Of a stretch of DNA of 64,000 nucleotides, positions 46,364 to 55,411 are shown one piece after another; the stretch's first letter is position 1; each line of letters starts with the position of its first letter. Both the position numbers and the translations under genes were made by a program. The notes under the pieces are model-generated. The model was not told where the DNA came from and made no database searches. It was given only the letters and a program-made list of their open reading frames with translations. This stretch comes from Pseudomonas sp. LS.1a. Its GTDB lineage: Bacteria > Pseudomonadota > Gammaproteobacteria > Pseudomonadales > Pseudomonadaceae. The stretch is from contig NZ_CP092827.1 of assembly GCF_022533585.1 (NCBI RefSeq), positions 2,954,001-3,018,000 on the forward strand, given 5' to 3'.

Positions 46364-48984
46364 TGCCCATGAACGTGCTCACCCTGCGCTGCCCAGGTTT
46401 TCCAACCCTGCTGCGAGTATCGGCCATTGCTGGCCTGGCCTTGCTGCCGCTCACCAGCTGGGCATCGGCGTGGCAAGTCAGCGTCGACGAACAGAATGGC
46501 CTGCCCATGGTGACCCACGGTGGTGGGCCGGTGATGAAAGCCAAGTTCGACTTCTGGGCGGCCAACTGGAGCTGGACGGGCTTCGCCACCGCGTTCAAGG
46601 TCAATGGCCCCTACCACTACACGCTGCAAGGCAAGAACAAAGAGCTGGACTTCGACCTGGCGGCGGATATCCGCAAGGCACAGGCGCAAACCCTGAGCTG
46701 GGCCTTCGACCTCGACGCCCATAGCCGCCAGGCCGGGGTGATGGGGGGCGGCATGGTGTTCCAGTTCGACCCGGCGCAAATTGCCGGGGACATGGGCGCC
46801 CCGCAGCTGCTGCCCGGCAACCGTGGCTGGTCGTGGGGCAAGGCTGAACAGGGCCGGCGCATCGAAATGCGCTTCGACCCGCCACTGGCCAAGGTGTATT
46901 TCGAGCGCGGCAACCCGTCCGAACTGCGTGCGTTCATCTACAGCGACCCGATCAGCGCTGGCCGGCAGCAGATCAAGGCGGTGCTCAACATCACCGGCGA
47001 CATCGACCTGGGGCCCACGCCCAGCGAACGCTTCGGCCTGGTCGACCCCGTCGGTTGGCCCGACGACCAACTGGACTGGCGCACCTCGCCAGTGGACCTG
47101 TCGTTCCTCAATGCCGCGGAAAAGCCTGCCGGCAAGCGCGGCTTCGTCAAGGCCGTCGGCGAACAGCTGATGTTCGAGGACAACACCCCGGTGCGCTTCT
47201 GGGGCACCAACCTGTCCGCCTATTCGTTGTTCAAGAGCCCCGACGAAGAAATCCGCCAACAGGCCAAGCGCCTGTCGGCACTGGGTTTCAACCTGGTGCG
47301 CCTGCACCACCACGACTCGCCATGGGTCAGCCCGAACGTGTTTGGCGACGGCTCGCTGGTGCGCGATACCCAGCAACTCAGTGCCGAATCGCTGCGCAAG
47401 CTCGACCTGTGGATCAAGGCACTCAAGGACGAAGGCGTCTATATCTGGCTGGACATGCATGTGCAGCGTGCGCTTACCGCCAATGACCACATCGATGACT
47501 TCAAGGAACTGGCCAAGGGAGAGGAACGCGTTGACCTGAAGGGTTACGCCTATGTGAACAACAGTATCCAGAACGCGATGAAACGCTTTGCCGAGCAGTA
47601 CCTGACCCATGTGAACGAATACACCGGCCTGGCTTACAAGGACGACCCGGCCATCGCTGCCGTGCTGCTCACCAATGAGAACGACCTCACCCAGCATTAT
47701 GGTAACGCCCTGATGCCGAACAAGGACGTACCGCGTCACAGCGGGCGCTACATGGAGGCGGCCAAAGCCTTCGCCAAACGCTATGACCTGCCCACCGATC
47801 TCACCTGGCGCGCCTGGGAGCATGGCCCTTCAAAGCTGTTCCTCAACGACCTGGAACAACGCTTCAACGCCGACATGATCGCCCACCTGCGCGGCCTCGG
47901 TGTGAAAGTGCCGATCGCCACCACCAGTACCTGGGGCGGCAATGGCCTGAGCGCGCTGCCGGCACTGACCGCAGGCGATATCATCGACGCCCATAGCTAC
48001 GGCGCCAATGGCCAACTGGAGAAGAACCCGTTGAGCAGCGACGGCATGATCGACTGGATCGCCGCGGCCCAGGTGGTCGGCAAGCCGCTGACTGTCACCG
48101 AGTGGAACGCCGAGCCCTTCCCGCTACCCGACCGCCACTCGCTGCCGCTGTACGTGGCCGGCACCGCCGCTCACCAGGGTTGGGACGCCATGCTGCAGTA
48201 CGCCTACAGCCAGCAGGCCTTCAACCCAGGCTGGCGTACGGCGGATAACTGGCACGCGTACAACGACCCGGCGATGATCGCCACCCTGCCCGCTGCCGCC
48301 CTGCTCTATCGCCGTGCGGATGTGAAGCCTGCCACTACCCGCTACGTGTTCGCGCCGACGCCCGCCACCCTGTACAACCAGGAGGTCACCCCACGCAACT
48401 CGCCGCTGCTGCGCACGGCCATGGAAAAGGGCCAACTGCAGATCGCCCTGCCACAGACGCCGGAGTTGCCCTGGCTGAAACCCGCCGCCATCCCCGCCGG
48501 TGCGCAGGTGCTGCACGACCCGGGGCAGTCCCTGCTGCCAGCCGACGCCACGGAGGCAGTCAGTGACACGGGTGAACTCAAGCGCAACTGGCAACAGGGC
48601 ATCTACACCATCGACACACCGCTGACCCAGGCCGCGACCGGCTGGCTGGGAGGTCGCTCGATCAGCCTCGGCGCCATTCAGGTGCAAGCACAAACGCCGT
48701 ACGCCAGCGTCGTCGTGCAAAGCCTGGACGGCAACCCCCTGGGCCAGTCGCGCGAGCTGCTGGTGTCGCTGGGCACCCGTGCCGTGCCCAAGGCCGATGA
48801 CAAGACACCGTTCAACGTCGAGCCGCTTGCCGGCACCCTGAGCATCAAGGCGCCTGCTGGCCTGAAGCTGTTCGCCCGGGATGCACAGGCACAGTTGAAA
48901 CCGTTGCCGATGGCTTACCAGGATGGGCGCTACAGCATCACGTTCGACGGCAAGTACATGTCCAACTGGCTGTTCTTGAAATAG
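46363..48984 (+). CDS. Secreted clan-A glycoside hydrolase (GH5/GH39-like), EPS-associated
   Basis: 873 residues; signal peptide LRVSAIAGLALLPLTSWASA near residue 37. After an N-terminal beta domain (about 40-260), a TIM-barrel with LGFNLVRLHHHDSPW, the acid/base Glu439 in LLTNENDL and the nucleophile Glu580 in VTEWNAEPF is seen, followed by a C-terminal beta domain with WLGGRSISLG. Translationally coupled to wzy (TAATG). EPS glycosidases of this sort trim or degrade the polymer in the periplasm. ATGs at 46363 and 46369 are both possible starts. Confidence 0.82.
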   Translation: MPMNVLTLRCPGFPTLLRVSAIAGLALLPLTSWASAWQVSVDEQNGLPMVTHGGGPVMKAKFDFWAANWSWTGFATAFKVNGPYHYTLQGKNKELDFDLAADIRKAQAQTLSWAFDLDAHSRQAGVMGGGMVFQFDPAQIAGDMGAPQLLPGNRGWSWGKAEQGRRIEMRFDPPLAKVYFERGNPSELRAFIYSDPISAGRQQIKAVLNITGDIDLGPTPSERFGLVDPVGWPDDQLDWRTSPVDLSFLNAAEKPAGKRGFVKAVGEQLMFEDNTPVRFWGTNLSAYSLFKSPDEEIRQQAKRLSALGFNLVRLHHHDSPWVSPNVFGDGSLVRDTQQLSAESLRKLDLWIKALKDEGVYIWLDMHVQRALTANDHIDDFKELAKGEERVDLKGYAYVNNSIQNAMKRFAEQYLTHVNEYTGLAYKDDPAIAAVLLTNENDLTQHYGNALMPNKDVPRHSGRYMEAAKAFAKRYDLPTDLTWRAWEHGPSKLFLNDLEQRFNADMIAHLRGLGVKVPIATTSTWGGNGLSALPALTAGDIIDAHSYGANGQLEKNPLSSDGMIDWIAAAQVVGKPLTVTEWNAEPFPLPDRHSLPLYVAGTAAHQGWDAMLQYAYSQQAFNPGWRTADNWHAYNDPAMIATLPAAALLYRRADVKPATTRYVFAPTPATLYNQEVTPRNSPLLRTAMEKGQLQIALPQTPELPWLKPAAIPAGAQVLHDPGQSLLPADATEAVSDTGELKRNWQQGIYTIDTPLTQAATGWLGGRSISLGAIQVQAQTPYASVVVQSLDGNPLGQSRELLVSLGTRAVPKADDKTPFNVEPLAGTLSIKAPAGLKLFARDAQAQLKPLPMAYQDGRYSITFDGKYMSNWLFLK

Positions 48985-49063
48985 GGTATATGGCCATCTA
49001 CCCTCACAACAGACCTGTAGCTGAAAAGCGCGGCTGTACAACAGCAGAGTCCAGGAGGCATGG

Positions 49064-50038
49064 ATGAAGTTTCTGGTTGTCGGTGGCGCAGGCTACATTG
49101 GCTCGCACATGGTCAAGCACCTGCTCGGTGCAGGCCATGAGGTAGTGGTGGCGGACCTGGTCTCGCCCGGCCCCGGCATCCAGTGGGCGAAACTGGACAT
49201 CGCCGACGAACCCGCCCTGGATGTGCTGTTTGGCGTTTGCCGTTTCGATGCCGTGTTCCACTTTGCCTCGTTCATCCAGGTGGGCGAGTCGGTCAGCGTG
49301 CCCGGCAAGTACTACCAGAACAATGTCGCGGCCACCCTTGCCCTCCTGCAGGCCATGGTGAATGCCGGTATCAGGTACCTGGTGTTTTCTTCCAGTGCTG
49401 CGGTTTACGGCAACCCGCAGTATGTGCCGATCGACGAAGCGCATGCCAAGGGGCCGATCAACCCGTATGGGCTGAGCAAATGGATGGTCGAACAGATTCT
49501 CGAGGACTTCGACCGGGCCTACGGCTTGAAGTCGGTATGCCTGCGTTACTTCAATGCCGCGGGTGCTGACCCGGAAGGCCAGTTGGGCGAGTGCCATGAC
49601 CCGGAAACCCACCTGATCCCGCTGATCCTGCAGGCTGCTTCGGGCCGGCGTGAGGCGGTGACGGTTTTTGGTCGGGATTACGATACGCCGGATGGCACCT
49701 GTATCCGTGACTACGTGCATGTGGCCGATCTGGCGACGGCGCATGCGTTGGCGGTGGAATATCTACTGGCGGGTGGCGAGCGCACTGCGTTCAACCTGGG
49801 CAATGGCCTGGGCTTTTCGGTGCAGCAGGTGATCGATACGGCCCGGGCGGTGACCGGTCGGCAGATCAAAGCCCTTGACGCGCCACGCCGAGCTGGTGAC
49901 CCGCCACGGCTGGTGGCGGATGCGAGCAAGGCGCTGCAGGTGCTGGGCTGGCGGCCGGAGTTTGCCTCGCTGGAGCAAATTGTGCGGCATGCGTGGCAGT
50001 GGGAGTTGCAGTATCCCTGGACTGCGCGCCAGACCTGA
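49064..50038 (+). CDS. galE: UDP-glucose 4-epimerase
   Basis: 324 residues of the extended SDR family: VVGGAGYIGSHMVKHLL (NAD-binding GxxGxxG), VFSSSAAVYGNP, YGLSKWMVEQIL (catalytic YxxxK) and LRYFNAAGADPEG. It interconverts UDP-glucose and UDP-galactose, supplying galactose donors for the EPS. The ATG follows CAGGAGGCATGG, a good ribosome-binding site. Last plus-strand EPS gene; convergent with the kinase gene beyond the repeat array. Confidence 0.94.
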   Translation: MKFLVVGGAGYIGSHMVKHLLGAGHEVVVADLVSPGPGIQWAKLDIADEPALDVLFGVCRFDAVFHFASFIQVGESVSVPGKYYQNNVAATLALLQAMVNAGIRYLVFSSSAAVYGNPQYVPIDEAHAKGPINPYGLSKWMVEQILEDFDRAYGLKSVCLRYFNAAGADPEGQLGECHDPETHLIPLILQAASGRREAVTVFGRDYDTPDGTCIRDYVHVADLATAHALAVEYLLAGGERTAFNLGNGLGFSVQQVIDTARAVTGRQIKALDAPRRAGDPPRLVADASKALQVLGWRPEFASLEQIVRHAWQWELQYPWTARQT

Positions 50039-51292
50039 GGTTCGGAAGGCGCTGCGCCTCCCTGTGGGAGCGGGTTCACTCGCGACCACCGGCGCAGCCG
50101 GTGCCATCCACCGCGTCGCCTGCTTCGCGGGCATGCCCGCTCCCACAGGATCCCCGCCAGCCGAAGGAGTGCGCCATACCTGTGGGAGCGGGTTCACCCG
50201 CGAACACCGGCGCAGCCGGTGCCATCCACCGCGTCGCCTGCTTCGCGGGCATGCCCGCTCCCACAGGATCCCCGCCAGCCGAAAGAGTGCGCCATACCTG
50301 TGGGAGCGGGCGCGCCCGCGAACACCGGCGCAGCCGGTGCCATCCACCGCGTCGCCTGCTTCGCGGGTGAACCCGCTCCCACAGGATCCCCGCCAGCCGA
50401 AGGAATGCGCCATACCTGTGGGAGCGGGCGCGCCCGCGAACACCGGCGCAGCCGGTACCATCCACCGCGTCGCCTGCTTCGCGGGTGAACCCGCTCCCAC
50501 AGAGACCCCGCCAGCCGAAGGAATGCGCCATACCTGTGGGAGCGGGCGCGCCCGCGAACACCGGCGCAGCCGGTGCCATCCACCGCGTCGCCTGCTTTGC
50601 GGGTGAACCCGCTCCCACAGGATCCCCGCCAGCCGAAGGAATGCGCCATACCTGTGGGAGCGGGCGCGCCCGCGAACACCGGCGTAGCCGGTGCCATCCA
50701 CCGCGTCGCCTGCTTCGCGGGCATGCCCGCTCCCACAGGGCCCCCACCAGCTGAAGGAATGCGCCATACCTGTGGGAGCGGGTTCACCCGCGAACACCGG
50801 CGCAGCCGGTGCCATCCACTGCGTCGCCTGCTTCGCGGGCATGCCCGCTCCCACAGGATCCCACCAGCCGAAGGAATGCGCCATACCTGTGGGAGCGGGC
50901 GCGCCCGCGAACACCGGCGCAGCCGGTGCCATCCACCGCGTCGCCTGCTTCGCGGGCATGCCCGCTCCCACAGGATCCCCGCCAGCCGAAGGAGTGCGCC
51001 ATACCTGTGGGAGCGGGTTCACCCGCGAACACCGGCGCAGCCGGTGCCATCCACCGCGTCGCCTGCTTCGCGGGCATGCCCGCTCCCACAGGATCCCCGC
51101 CAGCCGAAGGAGTGCGCCATACCTGTGGGAGCGGGCGCGCCCGCGAACACCGGCGCAGCCGGTGCCATCCACCGCGTCGCCTGCTTCGCGGGCATGCCCG
51201 CTCCCACAGGATCCCACCAGCCGAAGGAATGCGCCATACCTGTGGGAGCGGGTGTGTTCTGGTCAAGTATTTCCGGACACCGGTTACGGTGA

Positions 51293-52174
51293 TCAAGCCG
51301 CCTGCTGCTCCATAGCTATTGGTGACAGGTAGTCGTTGTAGCTGTGGAGCCTGATTCGGTTGTATCGCATGAAGTAGCTGGTCATGTCCTGCTTGGCTTC
51401 TTCAATTTCCTTGTAGCCCTTGGGCGGCACCCATTCTGACTTGAGCGTCCCAAAGAAGCGCTCTGTTGGTGCGTTGTCCCAGCATTGTCCCCTGCGACTC
51501 ATGCTTTGCGTTATCCCATGCTCAAGCAGCTCGGATTGGAAGCGCTGGCTGGTGTATTGGCAGCCTTGATCCGAGTGAAACATCAAGCCTGCATGCTTGC
51601 CCCTAACCCCTACTGCCATCCTAAGCGCCTTGCTAACCAAGTTGGCGTCGTTGATCAGGGAAAATGCCCACCCAACGATCCGACGCGCGAACAAGTCAAT
51701 CACTACTGCCAGGTGATACCAGCGCTTCCCGACCATCAAACTGGTCACGTCACCGCACCAGACCTGGTTAATTGCGGTTGGCTCAAAGTTACGCTCGAGC
51801 AGGTTCTTGGCCACAAACGCTTCAACGCCTTTGGAGCGATTCCGATGCGGACGGCGTTGCTTGCTTTCCAGATTTGCCTCCTCCATGAGTTTTCCGGCCA
51901 GATACCGCCCCACCTTGAGCTGCTGGGCCTTCAGGTACTCAGAGATCATTCTCGCGCCCGCGCTTCCCCTGCTTTCGACGTGCAGCTGAACTACTTTCTC
52001 TCTGAGTTCGTCACGCTTGGTATTCGGCGCTGAACGACGGCGAAGCCAGTCATAAAACGCGCTACGGGATACGTTCAGCGCACTGCAAAGGAGGCTGGTC
52101 GGATACGAGCCTGACTCTCTCAGTTCCTCAATCAGGAAAAACGATCGGGATCCGACATCAAGAGAGCCGTAGCC
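51293..52174 (-). CDS. IS3-family transposase OrfB (DDE), expressed by -1 frameshift
   Basis: The catalytic half of the transposase. In the -1 frame it starts after the slippery site and reads FFLIEELRESGSYPTSLLC, ALNVSRSAFYDWLRRRSAP, then the rve integrase core with NQVWCGDVTSLM (D), VIDLFARRIVGWAFS, FHSDQGCQYTSQRF (D) and GQCWDNAPTERFFGTLKSEW (E), a complete DDE triad. OrfAB is the functional transposase; an internal ATG at 51949 would give a product missing the HTH_21 region. Confidence 0.9.
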   Translation of the reverse strand, partial: GYGSLDVGSRSFFLIEELRESGSYPTSLLCSALNVSRSAFYDWLRRRSAPNTKRDELREKVVQLHVESRGSAGARMISEYLKAQQLKVGRYLAGKLMEEANLESKQRRPHRNRSKGVEAFVAKNLLERNFEPTAINQVWCGDVTSLMVGKRWYHLAVVIDLFARRIVGWAFSLINDANLVSKALRMAVGVRGKHAGLMFHSDQGCQYTSQRFQSELLEHGITQSMSRRGQCWDNAPTERFFGTLKSEWVPPKGYKEIEEAKQDMTSYFMRYNRIRLHSYNDYLSPIAMEQQAA

Positions 52175-52440
52175 TTTTTTAAGATTTCAGCCTCGGTCTC
52201 CAGGCGCTTGATCTTGGCTCGCAGCTGCTGGAGCTCTCGCTGTTCGTCGCTGATCGGTTTGGTACCGGCTACTGGCTGGCCCTTCTGTCGCTCTTTACGT
52301 ACCTGATCAACCCAGCGGCGCAGGGCTGTAGGGCCGACGTCCATTGATGCGCAGACGTCGGGAATCGAGCAGTGGTCATCAAGAACCATGCTGGCAGCAC
52401 GTTGCTTGAACTCGCGGGTGTAGGTCTTTCGTTCTTGCAT
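52132..52440 (-). CDS. IS3-family transposase OrfA (HTH)
   Basis: 102 residues: N-terminal helix-turn-helix (YTREFKQRAASMVLDDHCSIPDVCASMDVGPTALRRWVDQVRKE) that binds the terminal repeats, then a leucine-zipper-like coiled coil (ELQQLRAKIKRLETEAEILKKATALL). It ends at 52132 and overlaps OrfB, which is read in the -1 frame. Confidence 0.9.
   Translation of the reverse strand: MQERKTYTREFKQRAASMVLDDHCSIPDVCASMDVGPTALRRWVDQVRKERQKGQPVAGTKPISDEQRELQQLRAKIKRLETEAEILKKATALLMSDPDRFS
52174..52180 (-). other. Programmed -1 frameshift site (A AAA AAG)
   Basis: On the minus strand TTA AAA AAG codons of OrfA create the heptamer A AAA AAG. Shifting back one base leads into the long OrfB frame (reading GGC TAC GGC). 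Strand and phase of the two frames agree with this: codon positions are 1 mod 3 in OrfA and 2 mod 3 in OrfB. Confidence 0.85.
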
Positions 52441-53012
52441 GGAACCTCCTGATTGGGCGAATCATATCGCCCTTAAGAGGTGTCCGGGATCATTAGGCCA
52501 GTTCAGTGCGCCCGCGAACACCGGCGCAGCCGGTGCCATCCACCGCGTCGCCTGCTTCGCGGGCATGCCCGCTCCCACAGGATCCCCACCAGCCGAAGCA
52601 ATGCGCCATACCTGTGGGAGCGGGTTCACCCGCGAACACCGGCGCAGCCGGTGCCATCCACCGCGTCGCCTGCTTCGCGGGCATGCCCGCTCCCACAGGA
52701 TCCCCGCCAGCCGAAGGAGTGCGCCATACCTGTGGGAGCGGGTTCACCCGCGAAGCAGGCGCAGCCGGTGCATGGCACCGGCTTCGCCGGTGTTCGCGGG
52801 TGAACCCGCTCCCACAGGGACCCCGCCAGCTGAAGGAATGCGCCATACCTGTGGGAGCGGGCGCGCCCGCGAACACCGGCGCAGCCGGTGCCATCCACCG
52901 CGTCGCCTGCTTCGCGGGCATGCCCGCTCCTACAGGATCCCCGCCAGCTGAAGGAATGCGCTGTACCTTTGTGTCTCGAAAGGGCTGCAAAGCAGCCCCG
53001 GGATCTGAAGCT

Positions 53013-53819
53013 TCAGTAATAGGTCCGTGGCTGCTCGTCGGCCTTGTTCAATACCGTCCCGACCAGGTTCACCCTGGCCAGGTGATGCAGGCAATCCTCG
53101 ATTTCCTTCCTGTTGTTCATACCGTTGGCCACCACCAGCAGCACACAGTCGAACTTGGGTATCACGGTGATCGCATCGTCAGAGCTGAGCAGCGGCGGCA
53201 AATCGAAAATGCAGATGCGCGACTCGTAGCGGTTGCGCAGTTCGCTGATCAGGTTGCTCACTTTGGGCGACGACAGCATTTCGGTAGACAACGGCACCGG
53301 TACGCGCGTCGGCAACACCACAAACCGAGGCAAGGTCGGGTTGACCAGGCAGTCCTGCAGCTCGGCCTTGTCCGTCAGGAACTCGTTCAGCGCCTGATCC
53401 ATGGGCAGGCCCAGGGTGCTGCCGACCTTGGGCCGACGCAGGTCGAAGTCCACCAGCAACGCGGTCTTGGTGGTGTGGTGGGCGATGCTCATGGCCAGGT
53501 TGACCGCCAGCACCGTCTTGCCCGCTTCCGGGGTTGGCGAGGTGATGGCCAAAGTTCGCCAGCCATTCTCCTCCATGGTCCTGAGCACTTGCGTGCGCAG
53601 CAGGTCGATCGGCCCGTTCATGTGCGAGTTCTTGTTGTAGGCGACGATGCGGTGACGTTCCAGGTGCTCCGCGCGCAGCGGCACCACCTTGGTGTTCACA
53701 TAATCGAACTGGCCAGGCACTTCCGTCAGCGCCGTACCAGGGGCAGGTGACAAGGCCTGAGGGGTACCCGGAGTAACCGGGTGAAGATTATTGCCAACAG
53801 CCGGCTTGGTCCTGTCCAT
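53013..53819 (-). CDS. CpsD/CapB-type tyrosine-kinase-like ATPase of the EPS system
   Basis: 268 residues from the ATG at 53819, 10 bp after the chain-length gene. BY-kinase motifs: Walker A ITSPTPEAGKTVLAVNLAMS, Walker A' LLVDFDLRRPKVG, Walker B RICIFDLPPLLSSDD. A cytoplasmic partner of the Wzz protein that cycles EPS assembly by phosphorylation. The tail lacks the usual Tyr cluster; only TYY closes the protein, so its autophosphorylation could be reduced or replaced. The last gene before the repeat array. Confidence 0.88.
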   Translation of the reverse strand: MDRTKPAVGNNLHPVTPGTPQALSPAPGTALTEVPGQFDYVNTKVVPLRAEHLERHRIVAYNKNSHMNGPIDLLRTQVLRTMEENGWRTLAITSPTPEAGKTVLAVNLAMSIAHHTTKTALLVDFDLRRPKVGSTLGLPMDQALNEFLTDKAELQDCLVNPTLPRFVVLPTRVPVPLSTEMLSSPKVSNLISELRNRYESRICIFDLPPLLSSDDAITVIPKFDCVLLVVANGMNNRKEIEDCLHHLARVNLVGTVLNKADEQPRTYY

Positions 53820-53829
53820 CACTGCTTCC

Positions 53830-55392
53830 CTATGCAAACCGAGACATGACTTTGAACAACAGCACATCCAGTGGCATGTAGAACACGTGCACCAGCACTA
53901 CCATGATAGCCGCCAGCGCCAGCGCTGCCAGGATCAGCCAGTTGCGCCAACGCCTGCGCCTGGCCACATCGGCCTTGGTATCGATGTATGGCAGCGCCAC
54001 CAGCACCCGCCTGCCCAGCAGGTTTTCCAGGGCTCCGACGCCGCGAATACGCTGGTTGAACATTTCCAGCAACATCACCAGCGCACCGCCACCTGCCGGT
54101 GCCAGCACCAGACCCAGCGCGGCGATTTTCTTGCGGTTGGGTTTGATCGGTTTCTCGGGCATCAGCGGTGGTTCCAGCAGTACAAAGCGCTCGGCCTTGT
54201 TCTCCTGCTCCAGGCTTTCGGTAATCTTCGCGCCCATTTCCTTGGCGCGGATTTCCTCGTACTTCTTGCGCGCGTTGTCGTGGTCACGCATCAAGGTCAC
54301 CAGGCCACGCTCGACCTGCGGCGCCTCGAGGATCTCGGCCTCATAGCCTTCCATCTTGCGGGTCAACTCGCGCTTCTGCTCGGCCAGTGAAGCAATGCGT
54401 TCCTGTGCCGCGCTCATCTTGGCACGCACGCGGGCGACATCGAGGCCGACCGTGGACGCCGCCGCCGTGCGATTGCCACTGGCTTCGAGCGCCTGGATCC
54501 TGCGCTTGACCGCCACCACATCGGGGTGGGCTTCCTTGTAGCGGCTCAGCAACTGGGCATACTCGGCCTTCAGGCTGGGCAGGTCCTGGGGCTGTTCGGC
54601 ACTGGCCGCCCTGGGGCCTTCGCCGGTCTTGGTGGCCAGCCCGGCATTGGCCGCGGACAGTTCCAGTTCCAGGTAACGCAGTTCTTCCTGGGCGGCCTTG
54701 TAATCACGGTCGACCTCGCGGAACTCCAGCTCCGACCGCGACAGCATGTTCATGCGCAGGGTCTGGTGCTCGGGCAAGGCATTGGCGTGCGCCTGCTTGA
54801 AATCCGCCAGCTGGTTTTCCAGGCTGGCCAGCTCGGCCCCCAGCTTGTTCGCCTCCTGGGTGAGGAACTCGGTGGTTTCATTGGCCCGCTCGGTACGCTG
54901 CTTGAGGTTCTCGTTGAGGAACAGCGTCACCAGTTCGTCGGCGACTTCCTTGGCCACTTCCGGCTGCTTGTGCTCGAAGGACACATTGAACGCCACGGTC
55001 GCTTCACCGCGCCCGCGCACATAGGTGGTGAGGGTCTCGACCACGACGGCACTGCGCATGTGGTCGATCTTGTCGCTTTCGCTGAAGCGCTTGTCGGGGA
55101 ACAGGTTGTACTTGCCGATGATGCGCAGCAGGTTCTCGCGGGTCATCACCCGCTGGCGAATGACCTCGATACGCTCATCGGCAAAGCTGGTGTTGTTGGT
55201 CGACACCAGCTCGGGCGAAATCTGCTGCGACTCCACCAGGATGGTGCCGGTCGACTGGTAGATCGGCGGCACCATCACTGCGACAGCAACGGTCGCGGCC
55301 AGGATGACTACGATGCTCACCCCCAATATCAGGCCTCGGTCCTTGATTATGGCGATGTAATCTCTGAGGGAGAGCTCGTAGTCAGACTTCAT
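53830..55392 (-). CDS. Polysaccharide chain-length/co-polymerase protein (Wzz, GNVR-type)
   Basis: 520 residues: TM helix at about 20-42 (LILGVSIVVILAATVAVAVMV), a long periplasmic region with coiled coils (about 170-390, EQKRELTRKMEGYEAEI) and a second TM near the C-terminus (WLILAALALAAIMVVLVHVFY) after a NRKKIAALGLVLAPAGGGALVML segment. It is the PCP-2-type chain-length determinant, with the kinase as a separate gene. Stop and start are in a tight block with the beta-barrel gene. Confidence 0.9.
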   Translation of the reverse strand: MKSDYELSLRDYIAIIKDRGLILGVSIVVILAATVAVAVMVPPIYQSTGTILVESQQISPELVSTNNTSFADERIEVIRQRVMTRENLLRIIGKYNLFPDKRFSESDKIDHMRSAVVVETLTTYVRGRGEATVAFNVSFEHKQPEVAKEVADELVTLFLNENLKQRTERANETTEFLTQEANKLGAELASLENQLADFKQAHANALPEHQTLRMNMLSRSELEFREVDRDYKAAQEELRYLELELSAANAGLATKTGEGPRAASAEQPQDLPSLKAEYAQLLSRYKEAHPDVVAVKRRIQALEASGNRTAAASTVGLDVARVRAKMSAAQERIASLAEQKRELTRKMEGYEAEILEAPQVERGLVTLMRDHDNARKKYEEIRAKEMGAKITESLEQENKAERFVLLEPPLMPEKPIKPNRKKIAALGLVLAPAGGGALVMLLEMFNQRIRGVGALENLLGRRVLVALPYIDTKADVARRRRWRNWLILAALALAAIMVVLVHVFYMPLDVLLFKVMSRFA

Positions 55393-55411
55393 GGGGCCAC
55401 CTGCCTGAAGT

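Larger units (their letters stand above)
51255..52505 (-). mobile_element. IS3-family insertion sequence, 1251 bp
   Basis: Imperfect 25-bp terminal inverted repeats begin TGTTCTGG at 51255 and TGAACTGG at the reverse of 52505, and both end CCGGACA. A 3-bp GTG is duplicated on both sides (51252-51254 and 52506-52508), typical of the IS3 family. Two overlapping reading frames, orfA and orfB, are read from the right end. Sequence is intact and probably functional, with the A AAA AAG shift site at 52174-52180. Confidence 0.92.
50061..52966. repeat. Tandem 118-bp BIME/REP satellite array, 14 units, split by an IS
   Basis: Units begin (CCTGTGGGAGCGGG) at 50061, 50179, 50297, 50415, 50533, 50651, 50769, 50886, 51004, 51122, 51239, 52611, 52729 and 52848. 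Spacing is 117-119 bp. Each unit has a forward REP, a CACCGGCGCAGCCGGTG palindrome, an inverted REP and a linker (CCCCGCCAGCCGAAGG...GCGCCATA). The REP loops vary: forward TTCA or CGCG, reverse CATG or TGAA. Units 3-5 are a run of CGCG/TGAA. Unit 11 is split as 16 + 102 bases by the IS (51255-52505), which restores exactly 118. Unit 13 has an internal recombinant CATGGCACCGGCTTCGCCGG segment. There is no gene in it; open frames through it are artefacts. Confidence 0.95.

Noticed and set aside
49763..51332. Long open frames on both strands through the repeat array (up to 484 codons, Gly/Arg/Pro-rich)
   Set aside because: They follow the 118-bp repeat period, which is 1 mod 3, so a frame cycles through all three phases of the same REP sequence. 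Composition and absence of ribosome-binding sites show they are artefacts.
51293..52440. The transposase as a broken pseudogene
   Set aside because: The two frames are linked by a canonical -1 frameshift heptamer and both halves keep their family motifs, so this is the normal IS3 arrangement.
50061..52966. Regular repeats as a CRISPR array
   Set aside because: The whole 118-bp unit is repeated including the linker, with no unique spacers, and no cas genes are near.
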